A stretch of 64,000 nucleotides of DNA from an uncultured Anaerolineales bacterium. GTDB taxonomy: Bacteria; Chloroflexota; Anaerolineae; Anaerolineales; Villigracilaceae. The stretch spans positions 92,944 through 156,943 of the forward strand of contig CALGPL010000010.1 of assembly GCA_937960595.1 (NCBI GenBank). The letters are read 5' to 3'. The translations under genes were made by a program, and so were the position numbers. Positions 1 to 7,680 of this stretch are shown piece by piece (the stretch's first letter is position 1; every line of letters starts with the position of its first letter). Under the pieces are notes generated by a model. That model saw nothing but the letters and a program-made list of their open reading frames with translations, did no database searches and was not told the origin of the DNA.

Positions 1-936
1 GTGGAAACCGGCTGCAACCTCACCCCTGCCGACATTGTCATCACCTCCGGCTGCATGGAAGCCATCGACCTCTCCCTGCGCGCCACCTGCCGGCCGGGGG
101 ATATCGTCGCCATCGAATCGCCAATTTACTTCGGCATGCTGCAGACCTTGCAGGCGCTCGGCCTCAAGGCGCTCGAAATCCCCACCCACCCGCGCGACGG
201 CATCAGCCTAGACGCGCTGCGCTTTGCCATTGCCCACAACTCGATCCGCGCCTGCCTGGTCATTTCGAACTTTAACAACCCCCTCGGCAGTTGCATCCCC
301 GACGAAAACAAGAAACAACTGGTCGAACTGCTCAGCCATCACGACATTCCGCTCATTGAGAACGCCATCTCGACCGAACTGTATTTTGCCGAGCAGCGCC
401 CGGCCGTCTGCAAAGCCTTCGACCGAAAGGGGCTGGTGATGTTATGCTCCTCTTTCTCGAAAGACATCAGCCCCGGCTATCGCGTTGGCTGGGTGGCTCC
501 TGGCAAATTCAAATCGGAAGTGGAATGGTTGAAATACACCGCCAACATCGGCTCGGCGCCGTTGGTCCAGATGACCATCGCCCGCTACCTGGAGACCGGC
601 GGCTACGATCACCATCTGCGCCGCATCCGCCGCGAATACGCCCGCAACGTCAGCCTGATGTCGCAGGCTGTGGTGCGTTATTTTCCGCCCGAGACGCGCG
701 TCACCCGCCCGAGCGGCGGATTCGTGCTGTGGGTGCAATTGCCCGAAAAGGTCGACTCGCTCGAACTCTACCGGCGGGCTTTGCGCTCCGGAATCACCCT
801 GACCCCCGGCTACCTTTTCTCCGCCTCCCAACAATTCCGCAACTTCATCCGCCTCAACGCCGCCAAATGGAATCTGGACATCGAACGCGCTTTGCAAACC
901 CTCGGCCTGCTGGTCGGCGAGATGGCGCGTAAATAA
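1..936 (+). CDS. PLP-dependent aminotransferase of MocR/GntR type, 5' end outside the window
   Basis: This is the C-terminal part of a fold-type I aminotransferase. The reading frame is open at base 1, and GTG there is probably an internal valine, so the true start lies upstream. The visible 311 residues hold the cofactor-loop region (VITSGCMEAIDLSLRA), the FNNPLGS segment with the conserved Asn-Asn-Pro, and the PLP lysine in SFSKDISPGYRVGW (K154 of the fragment). Sequence style resembles the aminotransferase half of MocR regulators such as YdcR, which carry an N-terminal winged helix. That half is not visible, so a stand-alone aminotransferase remains possible. The next gene is convergent. 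Confidence 0.8.
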   Translation: METGCNLTPADIVITSGCMEAIDLSLRATCRPGDIVAIESPIYFGMLQTLQALGLKALEIPTHPRDGISLDALRFAIAHNSIRACLVISNFNNPLGSCIPDENKKQLVELLSHHDIPLIENAISTELYFAEQRPAVCKAFDRKGLVMLCSSFSKDISPGYRVGWVAPGKFKSEVEWLKYTANIGSAPLVQMTIARYLETGGYDHHLRRIRREYARNVSLMSQAVVRYFPPETRVTRPSGGFVLWVQLPEKVDSLELYRRALRSGITLTPGYLFSASQQFRNFIRLNAAKWNLDIERALQTLGLLVGEMARK

Positions 937-947
937 ACGGCAACAAC

Positions 948-1367
948 CTACTCGCCGATGATCTTGACCAGGACGCGCTTTCGCCGCCGGCCGTCGAATT
1001 CCCCGTAGAAAATCTGCTCCCAAGGGCCGAAGTCCAGCCGCCCGCCCGTCACCGCGACGACAACCTCGCGCCCCATCACCTGCCGCTTGAGGTGGGCGTC
1101 GGCGTTGTCCTCACCGGTGCGGTTGTGCCAGTACATCTCCACCGGCTCGTGCGGCGCCAATTTTTCCAGCCATTGCTCGTAATCATGATGCAGCCCCGAC
1201 TCATCATCGTTGATGAAGACCGAGGCCGTGATGTGCATGGCATTGACCAGGCACAACCCCTCTTGGATGCCGCTTTCCTTCAGGCAACGTTCGACCTCGT
1301 CTGTAATATTGACAAAGCCGCGCCGCGAGGGAATGTTGAACCACAACTCTTTACGATACGATTTCAT
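948..1367 (-). CDS. YjbQ/UPF0047 family protein
   Basis: A 139-residue protein of the YjbQ (UPF0047) family. Members have been linked to secondary thiamine-phosphate synthase activity, but their physiological role is not settled. The family signatures are present: [14 protein letters not shown] near residue 50, [14 protein letters not shown] in the middle and [18 protein letters not shown] near the C-terminus. Length is normal for the family. Its start codon overlaps the 3' end of the upstream GT87-like gene by 17 bases, which indicates translational coupling and one transcript. It converges with the aminotransferase gene. Confidence 0.85.
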   Translation of the reverse strand: MKSYRKELWFNIPSRRGFVNITDEVERCLKESGIQEGLCLVNAMHITASVFINDDESGLHHDYEQWLEKLAPHEPVEMYWHNRTGEDNADAHLKRQVMGREVVVAVTGGRLDFGPWEQIFYGEFDGRRRKRVLVKIIGE

Positions 1368-2577
1368 GCCTCCGCCTCCAGAGAAGATTGTCTCCGCCGC
1401 CGATTCTATCAGGAAACCATAATCCCGCCAGCAGCGCCAGCATCAGCAAATAAGGCAGGCTGTATTGCAAAAGAGGAGCAAAGTAGCCGCAGAGCAGCAG
1501 GAACGAGGCCGCCAGCGGCAAGGAGGCTGCATCCTGTGCCGGAAGACGCCGCGCCGCCCTCAACGTGATTCCCAGCCCGGTGAGCGGGAGGAGCAACAAA
1601 ACCAGGTCGTGAAAATGCAAATGCGGGGCGGTGAACAGGGTCAGCAGGACGGCCGTCCCCGCCTGGGACCAGCCCAGGGTGCGGCCGCGCCCCCACCAGA
1701 AGCAAAGCCCGACGATCGTCCCTGCATAAGCGCCCCACCCGATCATGCGCACCAGCGAAGGCCGCGCCGCCGGGAACAGCCGCAACAGGAGGCCGAGCAG
1801 ATTGACCATCCGGTCTTCGTTAATGTGATACGCCTCGCCGCTTCCACTGAGAAACAAGAGGCGCACGAAACCCTCGATTCCCTCCAGACCCACATAAGCC
1901 AGGCTGACGAGCGCCAGCGCGCCGCAGCCGACTGCGAACCACAGGAAAACCCGCCGCCGCCGGAAAAGGAAGGGCAGCGCCAGCGGCAGAGCCAGATGTG
2001 GACGGATCGTCATCAGAGCCAGCCCCAGCCCGGCCGGCCCATCGCGCCCCGAAAACAATCCCAGCGCCCACAAGCCGCCGCCCAACACCAGGAGGGCGCT
2101 GTCTTGCCCGTTGATCAAACTGACAAAAGCGGGAAAGAAAAGCAGATAGCCTGCCAGCAAAAGACGCCGCGCCGGCGCCTCGAACCACGCCTGGCTGACT
2201 TTGAGCAGCGTCGCCGCCGCCAGAAACAAAACGCCGAACATCAGCCCGCTCCAGGCCAGGAAGGACAGGCGATAGTTTTCGCCAGCCACGGCGCAGACGA
2301 GCGGAAGGAGGAACGGCGGGTGGGGAAAGGGAAAGGTATCTTCGGCCTCGATCTCGAAGCCGGCGACCTGCTCCTCGTAGCGTTGCTGGAGTCCAAGATC
2401 ATAGGCGCGTCCCGGCCCCTCCTGACGGGCAATCCGGCCGGCAGCATAGAAAGCAACGAAGTCCGCGCCGGTCACCTGGAGGGGATCGGCCAGCATTCTC
2501 GCATACAACAACAAATAGGAAATGGGCAGAGCGAGCAGGCTGACGGTCAAGAACACGCGGCGAAAGTTGACGCCCAT
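1351..2577 (-). CDS. GT87/DUF2029-like polytopic membrane glycosyltransferase
   Basis: A membrane protein of about 408 residues with roughly ten hydrophobic segments. The N-terminal part contains [22 protein letters not shown], here read as the DUF2029/GT87 signature region: an acidic residue in the first periplasmic loop followed by a YD motif. Members are polyprenyl-phosphate-sugar-dependent transferases, for example mannosyltransferases of cell-envelope glycans. Substrate cannot be predicted here. I chose the ATG at 2577 because the longer frame to 2694 runs antisense-like through the upstream DUF4342 gene and gives an Arg/Trp-rich stretch. The 3' end overlaps the yjbQ-like gene. Confidence 0.7.
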   Translation of the reverse strand: MGVNFRRVFLTVSLLALPISYLLLYARMLADPLQVTGADFVAFYAAGRIARQEGPGRAYDLGLQQRYEEQVAGFEIEAEDTFPFPHPPFLLPLVCAVAGENYRLSFLAWSGLMFGVLFLAAATLLKVSQAWFEAPARRLLLAGYLLFFPAFVSLINGQDSALLVLGGGLWALGLFSGRDGPAGLGLALMTIRPHLALPLALPFLFRRRRVFLWFAVGCGALALVSLAYVGLEGIEGFVRLLFLSGSGEAYHINEDRMVNLLGLLLRLFPAARPSLVRMIGWGAYAGTIVGLCFWWGRGRTLGWSQAGTAVLLTLFTAPHLHFHDLVLLLLPLTGLGITLRAARRLPAQDAASLPLAASFLLLCGYFAPLLQYSLPYLLMLALLAGLWFPDRIGGGDNLLWRRRHEIVS

Positions 2578-2593
2578 CGTCAGAAGAACGGCC

Positions 2594-2839
2594 TCAGTCC
2601 GTCTTTTCGACCACCACCGTCGCCTCGCTGACCAGCGCCGCGATCGCCCCCACTGCCGCCAGCGTCGGCGCCAAGACAAGTCCAACGACGCCAAAGGTAA
2701 GCGGAAACTCCATTAACACCTTTCCATCCCGATCTTGGATGATCACCCGCCGGACATTGCCCTCGTGAATCAACTGCTTGATTTTGGCCAGCAACTCCTC
2801 GCCGCTGACGCGGAATTCCTCCGTATGGCTCTCGGTCAT
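2594..2839 (-). CDS. DUF4342 small membrane-associated protein
   Basis: An 81-residue protein with the DUF4342 layout. An amphipathic, charged N-terminal half (residues 1-45, including EELLAKIKQLIHEGNVRR and a following beta-like IIQDRDGK segment) is followed by one hydrophobic segment (about 50-72) and a short acidic tail. In some proteins this domain sits C-terminal to a UBA-like helix. No enzymatic role is known. It lies one base below the Pmp3-like gene and 16 bases above the GT87-like gene, so these appear to form one transcript. Confidence 0.75.
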   Translation of the reverse strand: MTESHTEEFRVSGEELLAKIKQLIHEGNVRRVIIQDRDGKVLMEFPLTFGVVGLVLAPTLAAVGAIAALVSEATVVVEKTD

Positions 2840-2840
2840 A

Positions 2841-3050
2841 TCACCTCTCCCTGGCCGGAAAATTCTCGGCGCCTCTTTCCTTGACGATCACCACCGTCCT
2901 CTCGGGGCGGTTGAACAGAATCGCCGCAATCACGCCCGGCACCCAGCCGACCAGTGTCAGGATCGTAGTCAAGAGGATCGCACCGCAGCCTTTGTCCAAG
3001 ACAGCCAGCGGAGGCAGCAAGATGCACACCAACACACGTCCAACACTCAT
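2841..3050 (-). CDS. YqaE/Pmp3 family small membrane protein
   Basis: A 69-residue protein with two transmembrane helices and the Pmp3 signature: LPPLAVL after the first helix and LTLVGWVPGVIAAI in the second. Pmp3-type proteolipids act in membrane potential and ion homeostasis under stress; this is family knowledge, not shown here. The start is taken at MSVGRVLVC rather than eight codons upstream because the hydrophobic helix begins there. A charged tail of about 20 residues is longer than in the minimal family. It is the first gene of the minus-strand group. Confidence 0.75.
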   Translation of the reverse strand: MSVGRVLVCILLPPLAVLDKGCGAILLTTILTLVGWVPGVIAAILFNRPERTVVIVKERGAENFPARER

Positions 3051-3115
3051 CGCAACGCTCCTTTCCGGACGCAAAAGGCAATCGGGATTCTACCGCGCCC
3101 GCGCCAAAGGTGTTA

Positions 3116-3121
3116 TATACT
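3116..3121 (+). promoter_or_regulatory. Candidate -10 element of the GNAT gene
   Basis: TATACT lies 44 bases upstream of the GNAT start in the short divergent region between it and the Pmp3-like gene. No convincing -35 hexamer is visible at the expected spacing. Confidence 0.35.
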
Positions 3122-3164
3122 TAAGAGACGTTCACCTAACACAACCCTGCCAAAGGAGAGGCCC

Positions 3165-4298
3165 ATGGTCACCATCGAAAAAATCGATACGGAGAACAAG
3201 GCGCAGGTCAAGCGTTTCGTTGAATTCTACTATAGACTCTACGAAGGATGCCCTCAGTGGGTTCCGCCGCTTTACGTGGACGCCTACCTGCCGCTCAACC
3301 GCAAGAAACATCCTTTCTTCGAGCATTCGGAGGCAGATTTCTTCTTGGCCGTCCAGGATGGCGAAGTGGTCGGGCGCATCTGCGCCGCCGAGAACAAACC
3401 CTTCAATGCCTACCACAACACCCGCAAAGCGCATTTCTACGCCTTCGACAGCGTGAACGACCAGGAAGTGGCCAACGCGCTCTTCGAGGCCGTCTTCGAC
3501 TGGGCGCGCCAACGCGGCCTGGACACGGTGATCGGCCCGAAAGGCCTCTCGCCCTTCGACGGCTACGGCATCTTGATCGAGGGCTTCGAACACCGTCAAA
3601 TGATGACGATGACGAACTATAACTACGATTACTACCCCCGCTTGGTGGAGGCGCTCGGCTTCGAAAAGGAAGTCGATTTCGTCTCCTGCTACCTGCCGGC
3701 CGACTCGTTCCGGCTGCCGGAACGGGTGGAGCGCATTGCCCAGCGCGTCAAGGAGCGCGGCCGCTTACAGGTCAAGCAATTCCGTTCCAAGCGCGAACTC
3801 ATCCAATGGGCGCCCCGCATCGGCCAGGCCTACAACAAAGCCTTCATCCAAAACTGGGAATACTATCCTTTCTCACAGGGCGACATTCAATACGCGGTCG
3901 ACAACGTCTTCCTGGTGGCCGACCACCGCCTCATCAAGATCATCCTGCACGGCGACGAAATCGTCGGCTTCCTGTTTGCCTTCCCAGATGTCTCCGCTGC
4001 GCTGCAACGCGCCCGCGGCCGCCTCTTCCCCTTTGGCCTCGTGGATATCCTGCTCGAAATGCGCCGCACCAAGACCATCTCCGGCAACGGGATGGGCATC
4101 CTGCCCGAATATCAGGGCCTGGGCGGCAACGCTTTGCTCTATTACGAAATGGCTCAAACCATTCTGGGGTTCAAACAATTCGAACACGTCGAGATGACTC
4201 AAGTGGCCGAAACCACCCATCAGATGCGGGCCGACTTAAAAAATCTCAACGGGGTGGAATACAAAAACCACCGCGTCTACCGCCGGAGTATTGCCTGA
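3165..4298 (+). CDS. GNAT-fold N-acetyltransferase-like protein
   Basis: A 377-residue cytoplasmic protein. Residues about 40-110 hold a GNAT-like beta-strand and loop region (FFLAVQDGEVVGRICA). The C-terminal third contains a second GNAT-like core with GILPEYQGLGGNALL, which looks like the acetyl-CoA pyrophosphate loop. Two GNAT-like halves in one chain are therefore likely. The start at 3165 is set by AAAGGAGAG seven bases upstream; the longer open frame has no support. Its stop overlaps the next ATG in TGATG, so the downstream membrane protein is translationally coupled. Substrate unknown. Confidence 0.7.
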   Translation: MVTIEKIDTENKAQVKRFVEFYYRLYEGCPQWVPPLYVDAYLPLNRKKHPFFEHSEADFFLAVQDGEVVGRICAAENKPFNAYHNTRKAHFYAFDSVNDQEVANALFEAVFDWARQRGLDTVIGPKGLSPFDGYGILIEGFEHRQMMTMTNYNYDYYPRLVEALGFEKEVDFVSCYLPADSFRLPERVERIAQRVKERGRLQVKQFRSKRELIQWAPRIGQAYNKAFIQNWEYYPFSQGDIQYAVDNVFLVADHRLIKIILHGDEIVGFLFAFPDVSAALQRARGRLFPFGLVDILLEMRRTKTISGNGMGILPEYQGLGGNALLYYEMAQTILGFKQFEHVEMTQVAETTHQMRADLKNLNGVEYKNHRVYRRSIA

Positions 4299-4825
4299 TG
4301 AATGCGCCCCTCGCCTGGATTCCCAACCCGAGGCGCAAGCCCCTGTTCTACACTTTCCTGCTTGCGACGGCTGTCCTGCTCATCCTCTTCCAGCCGCTGA
4401 ACCGGCCGCTGACGAACGCCGTCGCCCCGGCCGGGATCGTTTCCCTGCAACTCGCCGCGGCGCCGGAGCGGGCCCAATCCATCCTCGACTCCTGGGACGC
4501 CCGCGCGCGCCTGTTTGCGGCGTTTGGCCTGGGCTTCGATTACCTGTTCATGTTCGCCTACGCCGCGGCCCTGGCGCTCGGCGCCCTGCTGGCGGCCGGA
4601 CGTCATCCGGGCCGGTTTGCCCGCCTGGGCGAGTGGGCAGGCTGGGGGGCGTGGGCGGCGGCTCTTCTGGACGCGCTCGAAAATTTCGGCCAATTCCAGC
4701 AACTCTTCAACGGGCGCGTCGACCTGGCGGCGCCGATCGCCGTCCTGGCAAGCCTGAAATTCGCGCTGATCCTGCTGGCCGCGATCTACGATTTGTTCGG
4801 CTGGCTGTGGCCGAGATCGCAGTAG
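4298..4825 (+). CDS. Small polytopic membrane protein, unknown function
   Basis: A 175-residue protein with about four hydrophobic segments: residues 14-30, 80-100, 108-125 and 150-170. No family was recognised. The ATG overlaps the stop of the GNAT gene (TGATG), so the two are co-translated. The gene ends just before a strong hairpin shared with the convergent cspA gene. Confidence 0.7.
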   Translation: MNAPLAWIPNPRRKPLFYTFLLATAVLLILFQPLNRPLTNAVAPAGIVSLQLAAAPERAQSILDSWDARARLFAAFGLGFDYLFMFAYAAALALGALLAAGRHPGRFARLGEWAGWGAWAAALLDALENFGQFQQLFNGRVDLAAPIAVLASLKFALILLAAIYDLFGWLWPRSQ

Positions 4826-4841
4826 CAAAAGAGGCAGAATC

Positions 4842-4875
4842 GGCAGAGCCGTTCCTGTCGGGGAACGGCTCTGCC
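4842..4875. terminator. Bidirectional hairpin terminator between convergent genes
   Basis: GGCAGAGCCGTTCC and GGAACGGCTCTGCC form a perfect 14-bp stem around a six-base loop. It sits between the ends of two convergent genes. Flanking T-runs are weak in both directions, so efficiency is uncertain. Confidence 0.75.
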
Positions 4876-4901
4876 ATTGGATTGTAATTTCCGGTGCGAG
4901 T

Positions 4902-5111
4902 CTACAGAACGGTCACCCGAACCGCCTGCGGGCCTTTCTGGCCTTGTTCGACCGAGAATTCGACTTTCTGGCCTTCCTCGAGCGTGCGGAACCCGTCGCT
5001 CTGGATGGCGGAATAGTGGACGAAGACATCCGGGCCGCTTTGGCGGGCGATGAATCCGTAGCCTTTGCCGCCGTTGAACCACTTGACCGTGCCGATGATA
5101 CGTTCAGACAT
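4902..5111 (-). CDS. cspA: Cold-shock domain protein (CspA family)
   Basis: A 69-residue single cold-shock domain. RNP1 is present as GKGYGFIAR and RNP2 as VFVHYSAI, the aromatic single-strand nucleic-acid-binding surface. It would act as an RNA chaperone or antiterminator. The start at [12 protein letters not shown] matches the family start and has AAGGAG at suitable spacing; the longer frame to 5240 lies in the leader RNA. A strong promoter about 140 bases upstream implies a structured leader, as in classical cold-shock genes. Confidence 0.92.
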   Translation of the reverse strand: MSERIIGTVKWFNGGKGYGFIARQSGPDVFVHYSAIQSDGFRTLEEGQKVEFSVEQGQKGPQAVRVTVL

Positions 5112-5115
5112 TTGA

Positions 5116-5133
5116 TTTGCTCCTTGTAGCAAA
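5116..5133 (-). promoter_or_regulatory. Hairpin presenting the cspA ribosome-binding site
   Basis: On the minus strand TTTGCT-ACAAGG-AGCAAA forms a six-bp stem. The Shine-Dalgarno AAGGAG spans the loop and one stem base pair, four bases before the ATG. Such a weak stem could expose the site differently with temperature; that is inference. Confidence 0.4.
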
Positions 5134-5183
5134 AAGAATAGGGTGTGACAGGTTCGTTCCATCGGACGATCGAAAAGAAACGA

Positions 5184-5203
5184 CCCGCGCAAGAAACCGC
5201 GGG
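5184..5203 (-). promoter_or_regulatory. GC-rich stem-loop in the cspA leader
   Basis: CCCGCG and CGCGGG pair around an eight-base loop in the middle of the cspA 5' untranslated RNA, between promoter and gene. Structured leaders are usual for cold-shock mRNAs. Confidence 0.45.
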
Positions 5204-5252
5204 CCACTGATCTTATCTTCCAACGTGAACTGACTGGCATCTTACGAAGGGG

Positions 5253-5281
5253 ATGATAACGCCTAAATTCAGATATGTCAA
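5253..5281 (-). promoter_or_regulatory. Sigma-70-type promoter of cspA
   Basis: Read on the minus strand this is TTGACA, a 17-base spacer and TATCAT, close to consensus. Transcription would start near 5246 and give a leader of about 135 bases. The promoter sits directly behind the stop codon of the histidine kinase gene (5295). Confidence 0.8.
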
Positions 5282-5294
5282 GTGCGAATTTCGC

Positions 5295-7580
5295 TTACAA
5301 CTTCAGCCGCGCCCCCTCCGAGATGCGCACCGTCTCGCTCTCGCCCTGGCGGCGCAACGGCAAGACGACGTGGAACTGACTGCCCGGGCAGGTGACCTCG
5401 TCGTAGCCCGGCGATTCGACCCAGATTCGTCCGCCGTGGGCCTCGACGATGCCGCGCGAGAGCGCCAGCCCCAACCCGGCCCCCGAACCCTTGAACTTGG
5501 TCTTGCCGGTCGAGTGTTTGTTCAGGTCCTCCTCGGGTTGATAGAACTTGGTGAAGATCAAATCATGGTACTCGGGGGCGACGCCGACGCCGGTATCGGC
5601 CACCACGATCTCGACGCCCCCCTCCGGCAAGTCGCGCTGATTGGGCGTCAACGCCCGCCCCAGGATGGTGATCCGGCCGCCGTTGGGGGTGAATTTGATG
5701 GCATTGCTCAGCAAGTGCTGGAAAACCTTGCGCAGAGTCTTCGGGTCGGCTTTGATGGCCGGAAGAGCGGGCAGGTCGAGGGTCAGGGTTTGATTGCGCT
5801 CCTTGAGCGCCGCGGCCATGCCGCTGCTGACCGAGCGAATCAACTCCGGCACGTCCACCGCCTGCCAGGACAGTTCCAGCGTGCGGGCGTCGATCTGGGC
5901 AATATCGAACATCGAATCCATGATCTCGTGCAGCCGTAGCGTGCCTTTGTGGATGCCCTCGATTGTCTGATAATGATAGCGATTTTCCTTGATGGCGGGG
6001 TCCTCGAGCAGCATTTCGGTATAGCCGCGCAGGACGGTCAGCGGAGTACGCAACTCGTGTGAGGCGATGCTGATGAAATCCGACTTGGTTTGGTCGAGCC
6101 GCTCCAGGTTGCGGTTGGCGCGGTCGAGGGCTTGATAGGCCTGGCGAATCTCCTGGTTCAGGCGAATCAGATTCTCGACCAGACGGGCGTTCTCGAGGGC
6201 GACGGCCGTCTGATTGGCCAGGGTAGTCAGGACGTTGAGATCGTCATCCGTGTAGCGGTTGCCCGAGGACTTGGCCCCCAGCGCCAACATGCCGATCCAT
6301 TCTTTCTTGGCGAAAATGGGAACATAGACTTCGGTATCCAGACTGCTCAGCCACTCGCGTTCAGAGGCCGGCCCCTGACGAAATTCGGGCAGCATATCCA
6401 CATCATACTGGAGCAGAGGACGATGCCCCTGGGCAAAGAAACGGGCAAAGGGTCCGGCTGCGCTCAACACGCCGACCCGCAGCGGCCGCTCGCCGGCGCC
6501 GCGCACTGCCCGCAGGCGGTAGGTCACCCGGCCGTGCAGATCGGTATCTTTGTCCACCAGGAACAGAAACCCTCGGCGGATATCCATCGCTTCGATGATC
6601 AATCCGACCGCCACCGTTGCCAACCGCTCGACATCCAGAATGTTGCTGATGGAGATGCTGTAATCCCGCAGAGTCTGGCTGGGATTGTAACTTTCGACCG
6701 GCAGCAAGCGATACACCAACGGGCGAAGCAGGCCGAACAGAGAAAAGGAAATCAGCGCCAGAAAAGCCGTAATGACCAGACCCAGCAAGAACGGATCCAC
6801 GTCGGGCAAGAAGCCCGGCAGAAGGCCGAACAAAGTATAACCGGCCACATAAGCGCCCACCAACAGGCCGATGCCCAACAGATAGAGAATCGCGCCGCGG
6901 AAAATGCGCCGGGCATCGGCCAGACGATGCTTGGTGAGCATATACGTCATCAACCAGACGGCCAGCAGGCGCAACAGGCCGCCCCAGCCGCTCCGACCGC
7001 TCAACAGCAGGATGTCGTTCGCTGCCAAGAGGGAAAGAATCGGCAGCCAGTAACTGATCCGATTGCGGTGCAGCGGCTGGCGGGTGCGCCGAAAGACTGC
7101 CCGGGTGACCAGCAGCGCAGCCGCAAAGAAGACGATCCAGCCCAGCAAAAGGATCAGAAATCCCAGCCGGGCGCTCGGCAACTGATAACGGCCATTCGAC
7201 CAGAGAATCTCGGGCAGGGGCAAGACCCCGCCCGAGAACAGCGCCGACAGGACAAAAACCAGCGTTCCCCCTCCCAGCCAGGCGCTGCGGCCCGGCAGGC
7301 GCAAAAAGGCCCGGTTGACCAGCACCATCAGCACGGCCAGGAAAAAAAGGCCGTAGACCTGAAAGCGCCAGACCAGGCTGCCCGTCAGCGGAATGAGATT
7401 CAAGCGCCAGAGCGCCTCGAAGACGGTCAGGGCCAGCGCCGCCAGGGCATACAACCCCAACAGCGAGGCCGCCTCCTCCTGGCCGGTGCGATGCCGCAGC
7501 GCCTGCAGGATCAAGATCAGGTAAACCAGACCCTCGATCCCTAACAAGATGGCAAAGAGAAGATTGGCATCGAAGAGCAT
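5295..7580 (-). CDS. Membrane-bound sensor histidine kinase with GAF domain
   Basis: A 761-residue kinase. Residues 1-265 form about eight transmembrane segments, residues about 310-475 a GAF domain (ending NQTAVALENARLVENLI), then a coiled linker, HisKA with SIASHELRTPLTVLRGY (phospho-acceptor H508) and a HATPase domain with N box HLLSNAIKFTPNGG, G1 DTGVGVAP and G2 GAGLGLALSRGI. It should autophosphorylate in response to a membrane or small-molecule signal. No response regulator is adjacent, so it is an orphan kinase. A -10 box lies only eight bases before the ATG, so the mRNA may be nearly leaderless. Confidence 0.92.
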   Translation of the reverse strand: MLFDANLLFAILLGIEGLVYLILILQALRHRTGQEEAASLLGLYALAALALTVFEALWRLNLIPLTGSLVWRFQVYGLFFLAVLMVLVNRAFLRLPGRSAWLGGGTLVFVLSALFSGGVLPLPEILWSNGRYQLPSARLGFLILLLGWIVFFAAALLVTRAVFRRTRQPLHRNRISYWLPILSLLAANDILLLSGRSGWGGLLRLLAVWLMTYMLTKHRLADARRIFRGAILYLLGIGLLVGAYVAGYTLFGLLPGFLPDVDPFLLGLVITAFLALISFSLFGLLRPLVYRLLPVESYNPSQTLRDYSISISNILDVERLATVAVGLIIEAMDIRRGFLFLVDKDTDLHGRVTYRLRAVRGAGERPLRVGVLSAAGPFARFFAQGHRPLLQYDVDMLPEFRQGPASEREWLSSLDTEVYVPIFAKKEWIGMLALGAKSSGNRYTDDDLNVLTTLANQTAVALENARLVENLIRLNQEIRQAYQALDRANRNLERLDQTKSDFISIASHELRTPLTVLRGYTEMLLEDPAIKENRYHYQTIEGIHKGTLRLHEIMDSMFDIAQIDARTLELSWQAVDVPELIRSVSSGMAAALKERNQTLTLDLPALPAIKADPKTLRKVFQHLLSNAIKFTPNGGRITILGRALTPNQRDLPEGGVEIVVADTGVGVAPEYHDLIFTKFYQPEEDLNKHSTGKTKFKGSGAGLGLALSRGIVEAHGGRIWVESPGYDEVTCPGSQFHVVLPLRRQGESETVRISEGARLKL

Positions 7581-7588
7581 ACACTAAA

Positions 7589-7594
7589 AGTATA
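7589..7594 (-). promoter_or_regulatory. Candidate -10 element of the histidine kinase gene
   Basis: TATACT on the minus strand ends nine bases before the first base of the ATG, so the mRNA would have a leader of only one or two bases. No clear -35 element is seen. Confidence 0.45.
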
Positions 7595-7629
7595 CTCGAA
7601 ATCGGTTATCTGGTTGGCGGCAAGTAGGG

Positions 7630-7635
7630 TATGAT
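7630..7635 (+). promoter_or_regulatory. Candidate -10 element of the GH13-like gene
   Basis: TATGAT lies 45 bases before the start of the divergent GH13-like gene. No good -35 hexamer is present at 16-18 bases. Confidence 0.3.
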
Positions 7636-7680
7636 TAAGCATCGGCAAGAGCAATCTGCACTTCGAGCCAACGAGGCAAA

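Noticed and set aside
2578..2694. N-terminal extension of the GT87-like gene
   Set aside because: Trp/Arg-rich stretch lying inside the DUF4342 gene; the hydrophobic first helix begins at the ATG at 2577.
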